Below, one piece after another: positions 28,669 to 37,898 of a DNA stretch of 64,000 nt. Positions within the stretch are counted from its first letter, which is position 1. Every line of letters starts with the position of its first letter. This DNA comes from CAVRUD01 sp963849635. GTDB taxonomy: Bacteria > Chloroflexota > Chloroflexia > Thermomicrobiales > UBA6265. Location of the stretch: the NCBI GenBank assembly GCA_963849635.1, contig CAWKIA010000045.1, positions 186,001 through 250,000 of the forward strand, given 5' to 3'. The translations under genes and the position numbers were made by a program. Below the pieces are notes generated by a model. The model had not been told where the DNA came from and ran no database searches. It saw only the letters and a list, made by a program, of their open reading frames with translations.

Positions 28669-30708
28669 ATGAGCTTTGAGTCACCGACGAAGCCAATCGT
28701 CCGCGATCCGGATCTGGAGTCGGAGCGTTCGCGCCTCGGCGCAGAGCCGGTTGATCTCGCGTTGCCGTCGCGAGAAGACCTGCAGCGGGAGATCAGTGAG
28801 CTTCGCAGAGCCAATCTGAGACTCGTTCTTGAACTTCAGAGCGAGCGTGTCCGTGAACTGGACGGCGGCGCCAGTATTGGCGAGCGGCTCCGTGCGACGT
28901 GGGAGCGATACCGGAGCCGGAGCGAGGAGCAGGATGGGGCGCCGGCGGTGCTCCGTACCGTCACCGACATCTATTCGCGGATGCTGCCGGTCCGCGAAGA
29001 GGCCCCTGCCGCACGCTGGTCTCTATCGCGGATCGAACTGGCCGCTCTGATTGTTATTCTGGTCGCTGGCGTGCTTTTGCGGTTCGTCGATCTGGCGAAT
29101 ACGCCGCCGGGCGTGCAAGGCGATGAGGCGGCGATCGCGATCGAAGGGCAGCGGATCAGGGCGGATGGTTGGATTGGGCCGTACAGCCCGATTGCGGCGG
29201 GAACGCCGACCGGAGCGCTCTACGCGGTCGCTCTGGGCCAAGTCTGGTTTGGGGACAGCATCCTGACGGTCAGGTTGGTCTCCGCTTTCTTCGGGTCATT
29301 GACGATCCTGGCGCTCTTTTTCGTCGTCAGGCGGTCGTTCGGCTCGGCGGCGGGCGTGTGGGCGGCGGGATTTCTGGCTGCCATGGGTTGGCACATCCAC
29401 TACTCGCGACTGGGGTTCCCCAACATCGTCTGGCCGTTCTTCGTGGTCGCTGGACTGGGAGCGCTGGTCGAGGCCGTCCGCGGCAATGACCGGCGCTACT
29501 GGGCACTGGCGGGACTGCTCTTCGGCTTGGGTGTCTACACGTATAACTCGCACGTGGTCGTCCTGCTGCTCACGGGCGGCTACTTGGCATTCCTCACGTT
29601 CGGCCCGCCGGTGCTCCTCCTTGCCGCCGCTGTTGGATTGGCGACGATCAATCCGGGCCTGTTTTCTACTGTCGCCATCGCCGCAGCGGTCGCAGCGGTC
29701 CTCACGAGTCGTGCGGCGCTGGCCCGGAACAGGATCGCCGGATTGGCTGTCTTTGTCGTGGTTCTTGTCGCAGTTGCGCTGCCGATGATCCGGTACGCCA
29801 CGGACGAGTCGAACAATTACTTTGGCTATAGCGAGCGCCTGTCGGTCGTCAACTCCGAGGAATGGGAACTGAAGTCGGGTACCGGGGAGCGGGCACGGTG
29901 GGTCGCAGGCCGGTACGTCGACTATTGGGACCGGATGTGCTGCGATCCGGTCTTCGACGGTGTCGACGCGACGGGGACCGTTCCGGTGGTTCCGCTAACG
30001 ACGTTGCTGCTGGCTGCTGCTGGGGTGGTTCTTTCTCTGTGGCGTGGTAACAGGACGCTGGCGACGTTGAGTGCAGTCTTCTTGCTGGTGCTGCCGTTCA
30101 CCTCGGCGATGAGCGTCGATTTCGCGCTGCGGCGGACGATGATCGAGTCGGTCTTTCTGGCGATGTTCGCCGGGATTGGGATCGCGCAACTGGTTCGGAT
30201 CGGCTGGACGAGGAGCTACGGCCGCTACGTGTTGATCCCGCTCGTCGGGCTTCTGGCGGTCGTCTCGGTCCGGCAGAACCTGGATGACTACTTCAACGGC
30301 ACGCTGGCGTCGAGCGAGGTGCGGTGGGTCAATGCCGTCGAAATGGTGGCGGCGAGCGAATACATCGGCGATCTGCCGCCTGGCAGCTACGTCTATTTTC
30401 TGACGGATCGATGGCCGTATTCGCACGAGATCCGGCGATATTTTGCGCCGGGTGTCCCCGGTGAGGATCGCTCCGAACGATTCGGCGAGGATCGTCTGCC
30501 GTACGATCCGGCCAAGGGTAGACCGGTCTATGTCCTGATTGGCAGCTACGAGGAGCGGGCGACGGATTTGCTGCGGATGTACCCGGGCGGCGAATTGGTC
30601 GTCAACGGTCCGAACAATGACCCGGAGTTCATCGCGTATTTGCCGCCCTGGCCGCCATCGGCGCCGGTGGCAGCGCCGTCAGCTACGCCCGTTGCCGGGG
30701 ATGGCTGA
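28669..30708 (+). CDS. Membrane glycosyltransferase (GT39/ArnT-like, GT-C fold)
   Basis: 679 residues. The N-terminal ~110 residues are cytoplasmic and contain a likely coiled coil (SREDLQREISELRRANLRLVLEL). About eleven hydrophobic helices follow from residue 125. The first outer loop has GVQGDEAAIAIEGQRIR, with the acidic pair expected for a lipid-phosphate-sugar-dependent GT-C enzyme, and WHIHYSRLGFPNIVWP is also typical of the ArnT/PMT superfamily. A soluble C-terminal domain follows the last helix. It probably transfers a polyprenyl-linked sugar to an envelope acceptor. It begins 42 bases after prfC, so the two may be co-transcribed. Confidence 0.82.
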   Translation: MSFESPTKPIVRDPDLESERSRLGAEPVDLALPSREDLQREISELRRANLRLVLELQSERVRELDGGASIGERLRATWERYRSRSEEQDGAPAVLRTVTDIYSRMLPVREEAPAARWSLSRIELAALIVILVAGVLLRFVDLANTPPGVQGDEAAIAIEGQRIRADGWIGPYSPIAAGTPTGALYAVALGQVWFGDSILTVRLVSAFFGSLTILALFFVVRRSFGSAAGVWAAGFLAAMGWHIHYSRLGFPNIVWPFFVVAGLGALVEAVRGNDRRYWALAGLLFGLGVYTYNSHVVVLLLTGGYLAFLTFGPPVLLLAAAVGLATINPGLFSTVAIAAAVAAVLTSRAALARNRIAGLAVFVVVLVAVALPMIRYATDESNNYFGYSERLSVVNSEEWELKSGTGERARWVAGRYVDYWDRMCCDPVFDGVDATGTVPVVPLTTLLLAAAGVVLSLWRGNRTLATLSAVFLLVLPFTSAMSVDFALRRTMIESVFLAMFAGIGIAQLVRIGWTRSYGRYVLIPLVGLLAVVSVRQNLDDYFNGTLASSEVRWVNAVEMVAASEYIGDLPPGSYVYFLTDRWPYSHEIRRYFAPGVPGEDRSERFGEDRLPYDPAKGRPVYVLIGSYEERATDLLRMYPGGELVVNGPNNDPEFIAYLPPWPPSAPVAAPSATPVAGDG

Positions 30709-30864
30709 CGGCGACGTGGCTAGGGGCAACCTCTGGGGCGGAAGCGCTGGCTTTCAAGCACATCTTGGAATCGACTTGATATCCAACCGGTAGACTGGGG
30801 TCGCGTTGGTGAGAATCCGCCACAAGTATCGCCGGCGTTTGGCCACGGAGTCGTCCGGGCCGAA

Positions 30865-30912
30865 CCCGGGGTTGAAACCCCGGGCTATCTCACACGAAGC
30901 CCTTCCAGGGCT
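30865..30912. repeat. Two tandem hairpins
   Basis: CCCGGGGTT-GA-AACCCCGGG (30865-30884) shares the GGTTGAAACC centre with 15595-15614 but has different outer pairs. AGCCCT-TCC-AGGGCT follows at 30898-30912. They lie between the convergent glycosyltransferase and MOSC genes and may end transcription from both sides. Confidence 0.7.
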
Positions 30913-30963
30913 GAGCACGGGTCGATGCCGGCAGCAGGTTTGGCCTTTGCAAACAAACGTTAC

Positions 30964-31677
30964 CTAGTCGCTATCACTGCGAGTCAGCTTGAGCCGCTCT
31001 TCGAGTCCCCGTTTCCAGCTTTCGGCCAGGGGAGCCAGTCCGATGAGCGATTCCAGTTCGGCAACGGTTGCCTGCCCCGCCAGGATGGCGCGACTGGCGG
31101 AGTGGACGCTGACCGGATTGGGGAGGCGATCTGTGACGGCGATCGCGTCCGCGCGGGAGGCGCTACCGGGCTGGAGGACGCGGAGGTACCAACCGGATCG
31201 GGCGGAGTCGAGGAAGCGGGCAATGATGTCCCGGCGACCACGGTGGATCCCCAGCTTGTAGCAGGGGTAGCGAGGCTGGCAGACCTGGAGCACAGCAGTG
31301 CCCCAGGCCCAGATGTCGCCGATGTAGACATCGCGCTCGGTCAGTCCGGCGGTGGTCAGGTTCTCGCCGAACGCGCCGGGTCCCAGTTCTTCGCCCAACT
31401 CGTCGCTCCAGACCGAGAGATGCTCGGACGGATAGGCGTAGATGGCCTTGTCTGGTCCGCCGTGAGCGCGAAGGTCTGCCTGGCCGTCGCCCTCCAGATT
31501 GGTGGTGGAAACGGTGAGCGAGGAGTCGCCGACCGGAGATTTTGCGATGCCGCTCAGGACCGGTTCGCCGAGGCGCTCGCCGATGATCCGGGGTTTGCCG
31601 ACGTTCAGAGAGATCAAGGTGAGGGTGGCGATAGAGCCCCAAGATCGGGTTGGCTCCTGTGCCGTGGGTGTGCTCAC
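30964..31677 (-). CDS. MOSC domain protein (YiiM-like)
   Basis: 237 residues. MOSC domains bind the molybdenum cofactor and occur in sulfurases and in N-hydroxylated-base reductases such as YiiM. LNVGKPR at the N-terminus, HGGPDKAIYAYPSEHLSVW, GAFGENLTTAGL and QPRYPCYKLG with the conserved Cys are family hallmarks. It starts at a GTG whose last bases form the TGA stop of the upstream M16 gene (GTGA, four-base overlap), so it is probably translationally coupled. The functional link to a peptidase is unclear. Confidence 0.9.
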   Translation of the reverse strand: MSTPTAQEPTRSWGSIATLTLISLNVGKPRIIGERLGEPVLSGIAKSPVGDSSLTVSTTNLEGDGQADLRAHGGPDKAIYAYPSEHLSVWSDELGEELGPGAFGENLTTAGLTERDVYIGDIWAWGTAVLQVCQPRYPCYKLGIHRGRRDIIARFLDSARSGWYLRVLQPGSASRADAIAVTDRLPNPVSVHSASRAILAGQATVAELESLIGLAPLAESWKRGLEERLKLTRSDSD

Positions 31678-34343
31678 GACGGTGTCCCCTCAGATGCCGG
31701 TGTGGCCAGTGGTGGGCCGGCGATGCCGATGGTCAGGCGGGAAGGATCGAGGTGGGTCTGGGCGGCCCGCTGGAGGTCGTCGAGGGTCAAGGCATTGATG
31801 ATGCCGGGGTAGCGCTCCAGGTAGTCGAGGCCAAGGTCGAAGTACTCGATGTTGAGGAGCGTGGCGGCGACTCCGTCGCTTGTTTCGAAGGCGAGCGGGA
31901 GTATTCCAGTCATGTACGCCTGGGAGTCGGCGAGTTCTTCGGCATCGACCGGATCGGTGCGCAGGCGTTCGACCTCGGCGGTGATGCTGGAGATCGCTCG
32001 CTCGACGTTTTCGGGATTGATGCCCGCTCGGCTGGACCAGATACTGCCGCCTCGCCCGGGCTCGATCTGGGAGTAGGCATAGTAGGCGAGGCCTTGCTGG
32101 TCGCGGACGTTGGCGCCCAAGCGGCCCATCAGGCCGAGGCGGCCCAGAATCAGATTGGCGGTATCGAGAGCGAAGTAGTCGGGGTGGGAGCGGGAGACCG
32201 TCGGGAAGCCGATGGCGATGTCCGATTGGGTCTTGCCGGGGACGACTCGCACTTCCCGCTGGCTGCTTGGGGGAGCGACGCCGCCGTCGATCACCGGGTT
32301 CGGCGTCACGGCGACGCTCCAATCCGAGAACCGCTCGCCGATCAACGCCGCGGCTGAATCGATGTCCTCGACGCCGCCGACGATAGCCACTGTCATGACC
32401 CCGGCACCAAAGCGAGCGGCGTGGAAGGCAACCAGATCCTCCCGCGTGATCTCGGCAACACTATCAAGTTCACCGCTGACCCGGCGGGAGAATGCGTGGC
32501 CGGCGGGGTAGAGCAGCTGGCGGAGCGCGCGATCCGCGACTGAGCGAGTGTCGTTGTCCGCCTCGCGGATTGAAGCGCTGAGCTCCTGGCGGACTTTGGC
32601 GATCTCCTCCTCAGGGAACGATGGGTTGCGGAGGATGTCGGCGGCGATGTCCAACACGGTCGGGAAGTCTTCGCGCAGACAGCGGATCGAGACTTCGGTG
32701 TGCAAGCGACCGACGTCGACGCCGACAGTAGCGCCCAGGCCGTCGGTCGCCTCGTTGAAGGCTTCGTAGGTGCGGGTGGCGGTACCCCGGGCGAGCATAC
32801 GGCCCGTGAAGGCCGCGAGGCCGTCCTTGCCCTCGGGATCGTTGACGGCTCCCGAGCCAATCCGGAGACGGGCGACGACGGATGGGGACGTTGGCCGGGC
32901 CTGGCCCAGGACGACAATTCCACCCGGGAGGGTTAGCCGTTCCAGGGGTGCCCAGCGCGACTGCACCGTCGCGCCGGCGCCCGCGGTCGAGACCTGTTTG
33001 GGGCCGTCACTGAATGCCCACCACCGCTTTGGCGTTGCGGCGGCATCCGCTTCGACCTCGGCTTCGCCGCCGCCGTCGCCAGTTGGGATGAGCCAGCCGA
33101 CGGTGCGGTTCTTGTCGATCAGGTAGGACTGGGCGACGCGCTGGATGTCGGTGGGGGTGACCGCCTCTAGCTCCGCGACGAACGTGTCGGCCCGGGTGTG
33201 GGTATCGATGATCTCCATCTGGCCCAGCCAGAAGGCCTGGTTGGTGACGCCCTCTTCGGAGTAGACGTGGCCGGCCTTGACCTGCTTGATCGCGCGGGCG
33301 AGTTCGCCGTCCGGCACAACTTCATCGCGGACGCGGGCGAGCTCACGCTCGATTGCCTCTTCGATGCGCTCCAGTTCGACGCCGGGAAGTGCGGAGGCGG
33401 CGACCATGAAGAGATATGGGTCGAGGGTCAGGCTGAAATCCGAGCCGGCGCTGCGGGCGAGTCCGCCACTGACAAGTGCCTTGTAGAGCCTGGCGGAGCG
33501 ACCCATGCCGCTTGAGCCTGACAGGACAGCGTCGAGCACGAGCAGGGCCGGTGTGTCGGCGTGGCGGGCATCAGGGGCGCGATAGGCCATGCGCAGGTAG
33601 CTGGTCGGGGCAGGACGGCGCAGGGTGATCCGGCGCTCGCCAAGCTGCTCTGGTTCGAGCGCTCGCGGGCGTGGCGGCTCGTCGCCGGCCGGAATCGAGC
33701 CGAAGGATGCTTCGATCTTGGCGAAGAGCGCTTCGGCGTCGAAGTCGCCAGCCGCCGCGATGACGGCGTTGTTTGGCTGGTAATAACGCTGGTAGTGGTT
33801 GAAGAGGTCGTCGCGGGTGATGGAGCGGAGGTCGTTCTCGTAGCCAATGACCATGTGGCGATAGGGATGGGCGCGGAAGGCGGTGCCGACCAGATCCTCG
33901 TAGAGGACGTAGCCGGGATTGTTCTCCGAACCCTGGCGCTCGGAGATGATCACGGTCCGCTCGGATTCGATCTCGGCGGGGTCGAACAGGGAGTTGGTCA
34001 TCCGGTCCGATTCGATCTCGAGGGAGAGGTCGAGCCGGTCGATGGGCAGGGTTTCGTAGTAGGCAGTCCAGTCGTGCGAGGTCATCGCGTTCATGGTCCC
34101 GCCGAACTTCGAGACATCGCGGAAGATGGAGCCTTTGGCCCGGCTCGGCGTGCCTTTGAACTGCATGTGCTCGACCCAGTGCGATACACCGGTTAGACCG
34201 GGCAGTTCGTCTCTGCTACCCACCCGATACCACACCCAGAACCCCGCGACCGGAGCATCATGCGATTCCCGGAGCAGGACTGTGAGGCCATTGGCGAGTG
34301 TGCGGGCGAAGACGGGGCGGGAGGGGGCGGTGGAATCGGACAC
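31674..34343 (-). CDS. M16 family metallopeptidase, two tandem units in one chain
   Basis: 889 residues from a GTG at 34343 with GAAAGGA upstream. The N-terminal half carries the inverted zinc motif H55-x-x-E58-H59 (SHWVEHMQFKG) and the downstream ligand region in ESERTVIISERQGSENNPG. The C-terminal half (from about residue 470, LTLPGGIVVLGQ) is a second M16 unit without a zinc motif. It keeps the substrate-holding Arg/Tyr region near GLAYYAYSQIEPGRGG. Active plus inactive halves normally form one chamber from two proteins; here they are fused. No signal peptide is evident, so it is likely cytoplasmic. Confidence 0.92.
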   Translation of the reverse strand: MSDSTAPSRPVFARTLANGLTVLLRESHDAPVAGFWVWYRVGSRDELPGLTGVSHWVEHMQFKGTPSRAKGSIFRDVSKFGGTMNAMTSHDWTAYYETLPIDRLDLSLEIESDRMTNSLFDPAEIESERTVIISERQGSENNPGYVLYEDLVGTAFRAHPYRHMVIGYENDLRSITRDDLFNHYQRYYQPNNAVIAAAGDFDAEALFAKIEASFGSIPAGDEPPRPRALEPEQLGERRITLRRPAPTSYLRMAYRAPDARHADTPALLVLDAVLSGSSGMGRSARLYKALVSGGLARSAGSDFSLTLDPYLFMVAASALPGVELERIEEAIERELARVRDEVVPDGELARAIKQVKAGHVYSEEGVTNQAFWLGQMEIIDTHTRADTFVAELEAVTPTDIQRVAQSYLIDKNRTVGWLIPTGDGGGEAEVEADAAATPKRWWAFSDGPKQVSTAGAGATVQSRWAPLERLTLPGGIVVLGQARPTSPSVVARLRIGSGAVNDPEGKDGLAAFTGRMLARGTATRTYEAFNEATDGLGATVGVDVGRLHTEVSIRCLREDFPTVLDIAADILRNPSFPEEEIAKVRQELSASIREADNDTRSVADRALRQLLYPAGHAFSRRVSGELDSVAEITREDLVAFHAARFGAGVMTVAIVGGVEDIDSAAALIGERFSDWSVAVTPNPVIDGGVAPPSSQREVRVVPGKTQSDIAIGFPTVSRSHPDYFALDTANLILGRLGLMGRLGANVRDQQGLAYYAYSQIEPGRGGSIWSSRAGINPENVERAISSITAEVERLRTDPVDAEELADSQAYMTGILPLAFETSDGVAATLLNIEYFDLGLDYLERYPGIINALTLDDLQRAAQTHLDPSRLTIGIAGPPLATPASEGTPS

Positions 34344-34537
34344 GCGGGTGGATCCTTTCTGACGCAAAGCCGGGGGCAAACCCTGGCTGCACGAAAGGTA
34401 CGAAATTCACTCTGGCATTGCCTAGCCGTGGCGGGAATCGCCGTGTTGGTTCCTACGCAGACCGGTAGGTACAATGCGGCTCATAGGAATCCAAACGCGG
34501 ACCTGTTGAATCACCACATTGGGGAGGAATCGGCTTG

Positions 34538-34897
34538 GTGCAGTACAACCCGGGTCCGGCGTACGATCATGATCTGGCGGAACGGACCATCGCCTATTTG
34601 CAAACGCGGGATCCGGAGTTGTTCCCCTTCGCGGCCGCCTTCGACGCGGCGCGGCAGCGGGCGTTCATCCACGACCTGCGCGAAGGCCTGAGCGATCTGA
34701 CCGACTCGGGGAGCGCACGAAAGACCTCGGCGTCCGGATTCATCATGCGTGACCGGCGGCTGCGGGAGATCGTGGCCGAATGGGCGGCAGCGGGTGGTGG
34801 CTGGCCGCGAGGGGCCGATCCGCGCAATCCCGTTACCTCGCTTGGGGCGTCGAGTTCGGATGATGAGGGGCCGGGGCTGGTGCCTGGGCGGCGGTAG
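34538..34897 (+). CDS. Small hypothetical protein
   Basis: 119 residues, not recognised. The start is a GTG (or the TTG three bases earlier) with GGGGAGGAA upstream. It is mostly helical and charged (AERTIAYLQTRDPELFPFAAAFDAARQRAFIHDLREG) with a proline/glycine-rich tail. It is divergent from the M16 gene with about 194 bases between starts and is followed by a repeat element. Confidence 0.6.
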   Translation: MQYNPGPAYDHDLAERTIAYLQTRDPELFPFAAAFDAARQRAFIHDLREGLSDLTDSGSARKTSASGFIMRDRRLREIVAEWAAAGGGWPRGADPRNPVTSLGASSSDDEGPGLVPGRR

Positions 34898-34957
34898 GGC
34901 GGCCGGCACCACGTTCTCTGCGGTGGGCAGATGTGGTCGGTCAAGGGTGATCTGCGT

Positions 34958-35040
34958 TGGGGCGAGGCATGCCTCGCCTGGTCGCCGGCCGCGAGAACCG
35001 TACGTTCCGGGGTGCCGGGCGATGCGTGCATCGCCCCTAC
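34958..35040. repeat. Inverted repeat, diverged member of the GGGGCGA...TCGCCCC family
   Basis: TTGGGGCGAGGCATGCCTCG at 34958 and CGATGCGTGCATCGCCCCTAC ending at 35040 are imperfect inverted arms around ~37 bases. Each arm is itself palindromic (GAGGCATGCCTC, GATGCGTGCATC). The outer GGGGCG and CGCCCCTAC ends match the elements at 14269 and 51802. Confidence 0.7.
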
Positions 35041-35077
35041 AAAGGTGGCCGGATAGCGCATGACATAAGACGGAACA

Positions 35078-35633
35078 CTAGTCCGCCGCGGGCGAAGTAA
35101 GCTCCTGCTGGAGTTCCGATTCTAGCCGGACCAGTGGATCGGGCGCGGCAGTCTGTTCCGGGAATGAAACTGGGGCAAGGTCCGGTGACACCAGATATTC
35201 ATCCAGAAAGGCGAAGAGGTTGCGCACGCGCTTGCGTCACGATATTGCCTATATCCTCTGATTCAGGTGTTGGTCCGATGTCGTTCAAGTTGTTGTCAAC
35301 ATTATGACCGGAGAACTCTCCAAGAGCGAAGAACGATTGCAACGCCGGCCTTTTGATCTCCACTTTCGTATGGCGGACTGTCAGCTCCTCGTCGAACTGA
35401 TCAGGGTCGACTAGGACGCCGTGCTTGCCCGGTACCGATCCACCGTTCCCGAAGAGCATTCGCTCAGGTAGAAGTGGTTTTACAGGACCGCCGGGACCGA
35501 TTCTTTGGAACATGGGGCCACCGCTCGAAAGCCCGCCGTCCGGTATCCGGTGGGGTTGAGAGCCTGGTGGATGATGCGCGCTGATAGCTCCGGTCGCCAG
35601 CAGCGCTCTTCGGGCGGAACTGGAGAGTATCAC
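35078..35633 (-). CDS. Possible small exported protein, one apparent frameshift
   Basis: Not recognised. Reading from a GTG at 35633 gives VILSSSARRALLATGAISA, which may be a weak twin-arginine-like signal. It continues to IGNIVTQARA near 35235, where the frame degrades and stops. Shifting one base there gives a natural continuation (RNLFAFLDEYLVSPDLAPVS) ending LTSPAAD at 35078, for a corrected length of about 184 residues. It resembles a Gly/Pro-rich exported protein with an acidic helical tail. The start has no good ribosome site, and the true N-terminus could lie upstream behind another error. Confidence 0.4.
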
Positions 35634-35704
35634 CTTCGTGGCGTGGGGGCTAAAGCTCCCAAAGACCGGAGACGGCGAGCTCAGTTGGGCTCTTTTCGGC
35701 ACTG

Positions 35705-35752
35705 TTGACCGGCCCGAAGCGCCCGGATATGATGCGATCGATAATCGATGAT
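35705..35752 (+). promoter_or_regulatory. Sigma70-type promoter with ATAATCGAT operator
   Basis: TTGACC (35705-35710), 17 bases, TATGAT (35728-35733), then ATAATCGATGAT (35741-35752), 11 of 12 matches to the palindrome ATAATCGATTAT. The ATG of the Gfo/Idh gene lies 21 bases further on. The palindrome covers the expected transcription start, as for a repressor. Two further copies of this layout are at 43768-43812 and 46248-46290. Confidence 0.72.
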
Positions 35753-35772
35753 CCATCGTACGGAGGGAACGG

Positions 35773-36847
35773 ATGACCAGTGGTAGGTACCGCGCCGCCG
35801 TGATCGGGTGCGGCAAGATGAGCCGAGGGCACGCGCACGCCTTCACAGAATGCGCCAAATGTTGACCTCATCGCCGCGGCCGACGTGAGCGAGGCGGCGC
35901 TTGCGGCCTTCGGCGATGAATTCGGCGTCAATGCCCGCTACACCGACACCGTCGAGATGCTCGAACGAGAGCGCCCCGACTTTGTCAGCATCGTCACCTG
36001 GCCACCCCTCCACGCCGGCCAGACGGAGGCCGCGTTCGCCGCTGGCGTCAAGATGGTGTGGGCTGAGAAACCGATGGCAGTCCACCTCGAGGATGCCGAT
36101 CGGATGCTCGCCGCCGCCAAAGCGGCCGGCGGCATCATCGTTGTCAACCACCAGCGCCGCTTCGTCGATGGCTACATGCAGGCCCGCGACCTCCTCGCCG
36201 CTGGCGAGATCGGCCAGGTCACCCAGATCACCGCCATCTGCGGCGGCGACACCCTGACCGACGGCACCCACCTCATCGATATGACCCGCTTCCTCAACCA
36301 GGATAATCCCGTCAAATCGGTCTTCGGCGCCATCGAGATGTCGCCGAAGGGCGATATCAACCCCAACGGCATGGGCACCATCGAGTTCAACGACACGCGC
36401 AAGCGCTACGGCCACCACGTCGAGACCGGCGCCGTCGGCATCCTCTTCTTCGAGAACGGCGTCCGCGCCCACCTTGAGATGGGCATTCTCGCCCGGCCTG
36501 GCTACCAGCGCTTCTTCGTCGACGGCACCGGCGGCCGCCTCGAAATCAGCGGCGACCAGCCGTTCGACGACGGCAGCCGCCTCAAGCTCTACCGCCACTC
36601 CGGCCAGAACGAGTCGTGGGAAAGCACCTACGACCAAGCGATGCCCCGCGTCCTCGCCCGGGCCATCGAGGTTCTCGAAAACGGCGGCGTTCACCTCCTC
36701 GACGGCGACTCCGGCCGCGCCGACCTCGAGATCGTCACCGCCATCCTCCAATCCGCCCGCGAGCGCCGCCGCCTCGATCTCCCTATCTCCACCCGCGACT
36801 ACCCAGTCGAATCCATGCTCGCCGCCGGCGAGATCCCCATCAACTGA
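35773..36847 (+). CDS. Gfo/Idh/MocA family oxidoreductase, one apparent frameshift
   Basis: NAD(P)-dependent sugar or polyol dehydrogenase family. The ATG follows GGAGGGAAC. The Rossmann motif AAVIGCGKMSRGHAHAF is followed by one extra A near 35858 (in GCCAAATG), after which the frame continues as DLIAAADVSEAALAAFG; the corrected product is about 357 residues. WAEKPMAVHLEDADRM carries the catalytic EKP Lys, and DGTHLIDMTRF the acid/base His region. It heads a three-gene unit with two TIM-barrel isomerase-like genes, and its promoter bears the shared operator. The pairing of such dehydrogenases with these barrels suggests oxidation of an unusual sugar, inositol or glycoside. Confidence 0.88.
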
Positions 36848-36849
36848 GC

Positions 36850-36925
36850 GAGTTCCAAGTTCCAAGTGACAAGTTCCAAGTGAACGTACCCGTACTTGGA
36901 ACTTGAGTCTTGGAACTTGAAACTC
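36850..36925. repeat. Inverted repeat with AGTTCCA heptamer arms
   Basis: The left arm is a run of about five heptamers (AGTTCCA twice, AGTGACA, AGTTCCA, AGTGAAC). The right arm holds the inverse (ACTTGGAACTTGAG, TCTTGGAACTTGAAACT). They surround about 8 bases and sit between two co-directional catabolic genes, so the message would form a long hairpin there. Confidence 0.85.
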
Positions 36926-36938
36926 AAAAGGAGCCCCC

Positions 36939-37898
36939 ATGAAGCTCGGTTTCGCCGGTTTCGAGTTCGTCAACCACGCGCGTGACCGTCAATACGCCAG
37001 TGGCCGCCCGTACGCCAATACCTCTGGACGGCCGCTGCAGTTCTACCAACACTTTCCCCAACCCAGAGTCGACACCAACGACAAGCTTGGTTGGTTCATC
37101 CCCCGGCTCCGCGATATGGGCTTCGACGCCGTTGAAGGCGACCTGCAACCCTACCTGGAGCCCAGCGAGCTCGACCGCATCGGCAATCTCCTCGCCAAGC
37201 ACTCAATCACGCTTTCCACCGACTACGGCGACGACTTTTCGAAACCGACCAAGGACCCGAACGACTTCCGCCCCTTCGCCAAGGCCGCCAAGCAGCTCGG
37301 CGTCAACGCCATCGGCGTCGGCGGCATGCCCTTCTCCATCAATCGATTCGTCGACGACCCCTCATTCGAACGCCAGATGGAGATGATCCGCGACGGCCTC
37401 ACCCCCCTTGTCGCCATCGCCGAGGAAGAGGGCCTGAAACTCGGCTTCGAGAACCACGCCGACTACCGCTGCACCGACCTGATGGATAACGTCGTCAACC
37501 CGATCAATTCCCCCGCCCTCGGCATCAAGCTCGACACCGGCAACGCCCCCCTCGTGATCGAGGATGCCTACGAGGCCGCCAAAGTCTGCGCCCACGCCTG
37601 CGTCGCCACCCACTTCAAGGAGATGTACATCAGTCCCGTTACCCCGGACGGCGGCAAGATCGTCGGGGCACCCCTCGGCCGCGGCCACTGCCGCCTCGCC
37701 GATGTCGCCAAACTCCTCCACGAAAAAGCCCCGGACCCCGAGAACCTGATCCTCTCGATCGAGATCGGCTGGATGCCGCCGAACGAGGACTATTTCCAGT
37801 GGCTGGAGGAGTCGGTCACCTGGTGCCGCACCGAACTGGCCCCGTACCTCGCTCCATTCGACTACAGCGGCTCCTCGCTGGCGACCGGAGTCAACTGA
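36939..37898 (+). CDS. Sugar phosphate isomerase/epimerase-like TIM barrel (AP endonuclease 2 superfamily)
   Basis: 319 residues. The ATG follows AAAAGGAG. The fold is the xylose isomerase-like barrel, with metal-ligand-type segments LKLGFENHADYRCTDL, GIKLDTGNAPLV, ATHFKEMYISPV and ILSIEIGW. The family includes hydroxypyruvate isomerase, inosose dehydratase, epimerases and C-glycoside or 3-keto-glycoside cleaving enzymes. The product is not decidable by eye. Its stop overlaps the start of the next barrel gene (ATGA), which implies coupled synthesis of the two. Confidence 0.85.
   Translation: MKLGFAGFEFVNHARDRQYASGRPYANTSGRPLQFYQHFPQPRVDTNDKLGWFIPRLRDMGFDAVEGDLQPYLEPSELDRIGNLLAKHSITLSTDYGDDFSKPTKDPNDFRPFAKAAKQLGVNAIGVGGMPFSINRFVDDPSFERQMEMIRDGLTPLVAIAEEEGLKLGFENHADYRCTDLMDNVVNPINSPALGIKLDTGNAPLVIEDAYEAAKVCAHACVATHFKEMYISPVTPDGGKIVGAPLGRGHCRLADVAKLLHEKAPDPENLILSIEIGWMPPNEDYFQWLEESVTWCRTELAPYLAPFDYSGSSLATGVN

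Noticed and set aside
27169..30708. Apparent 1179-residue RF3-glycosyltransferase fusion
   Set aside because: The RF3 C-terminus continues in another frame to a stop at 28627, and the glycosyltransferase has its own ATG at 28669; the fusion is an artefact of a frameshift.
35843..36973. 376-codon minus-strand frame
   Set aside because: Antisense to the Gfo/Idh gene.
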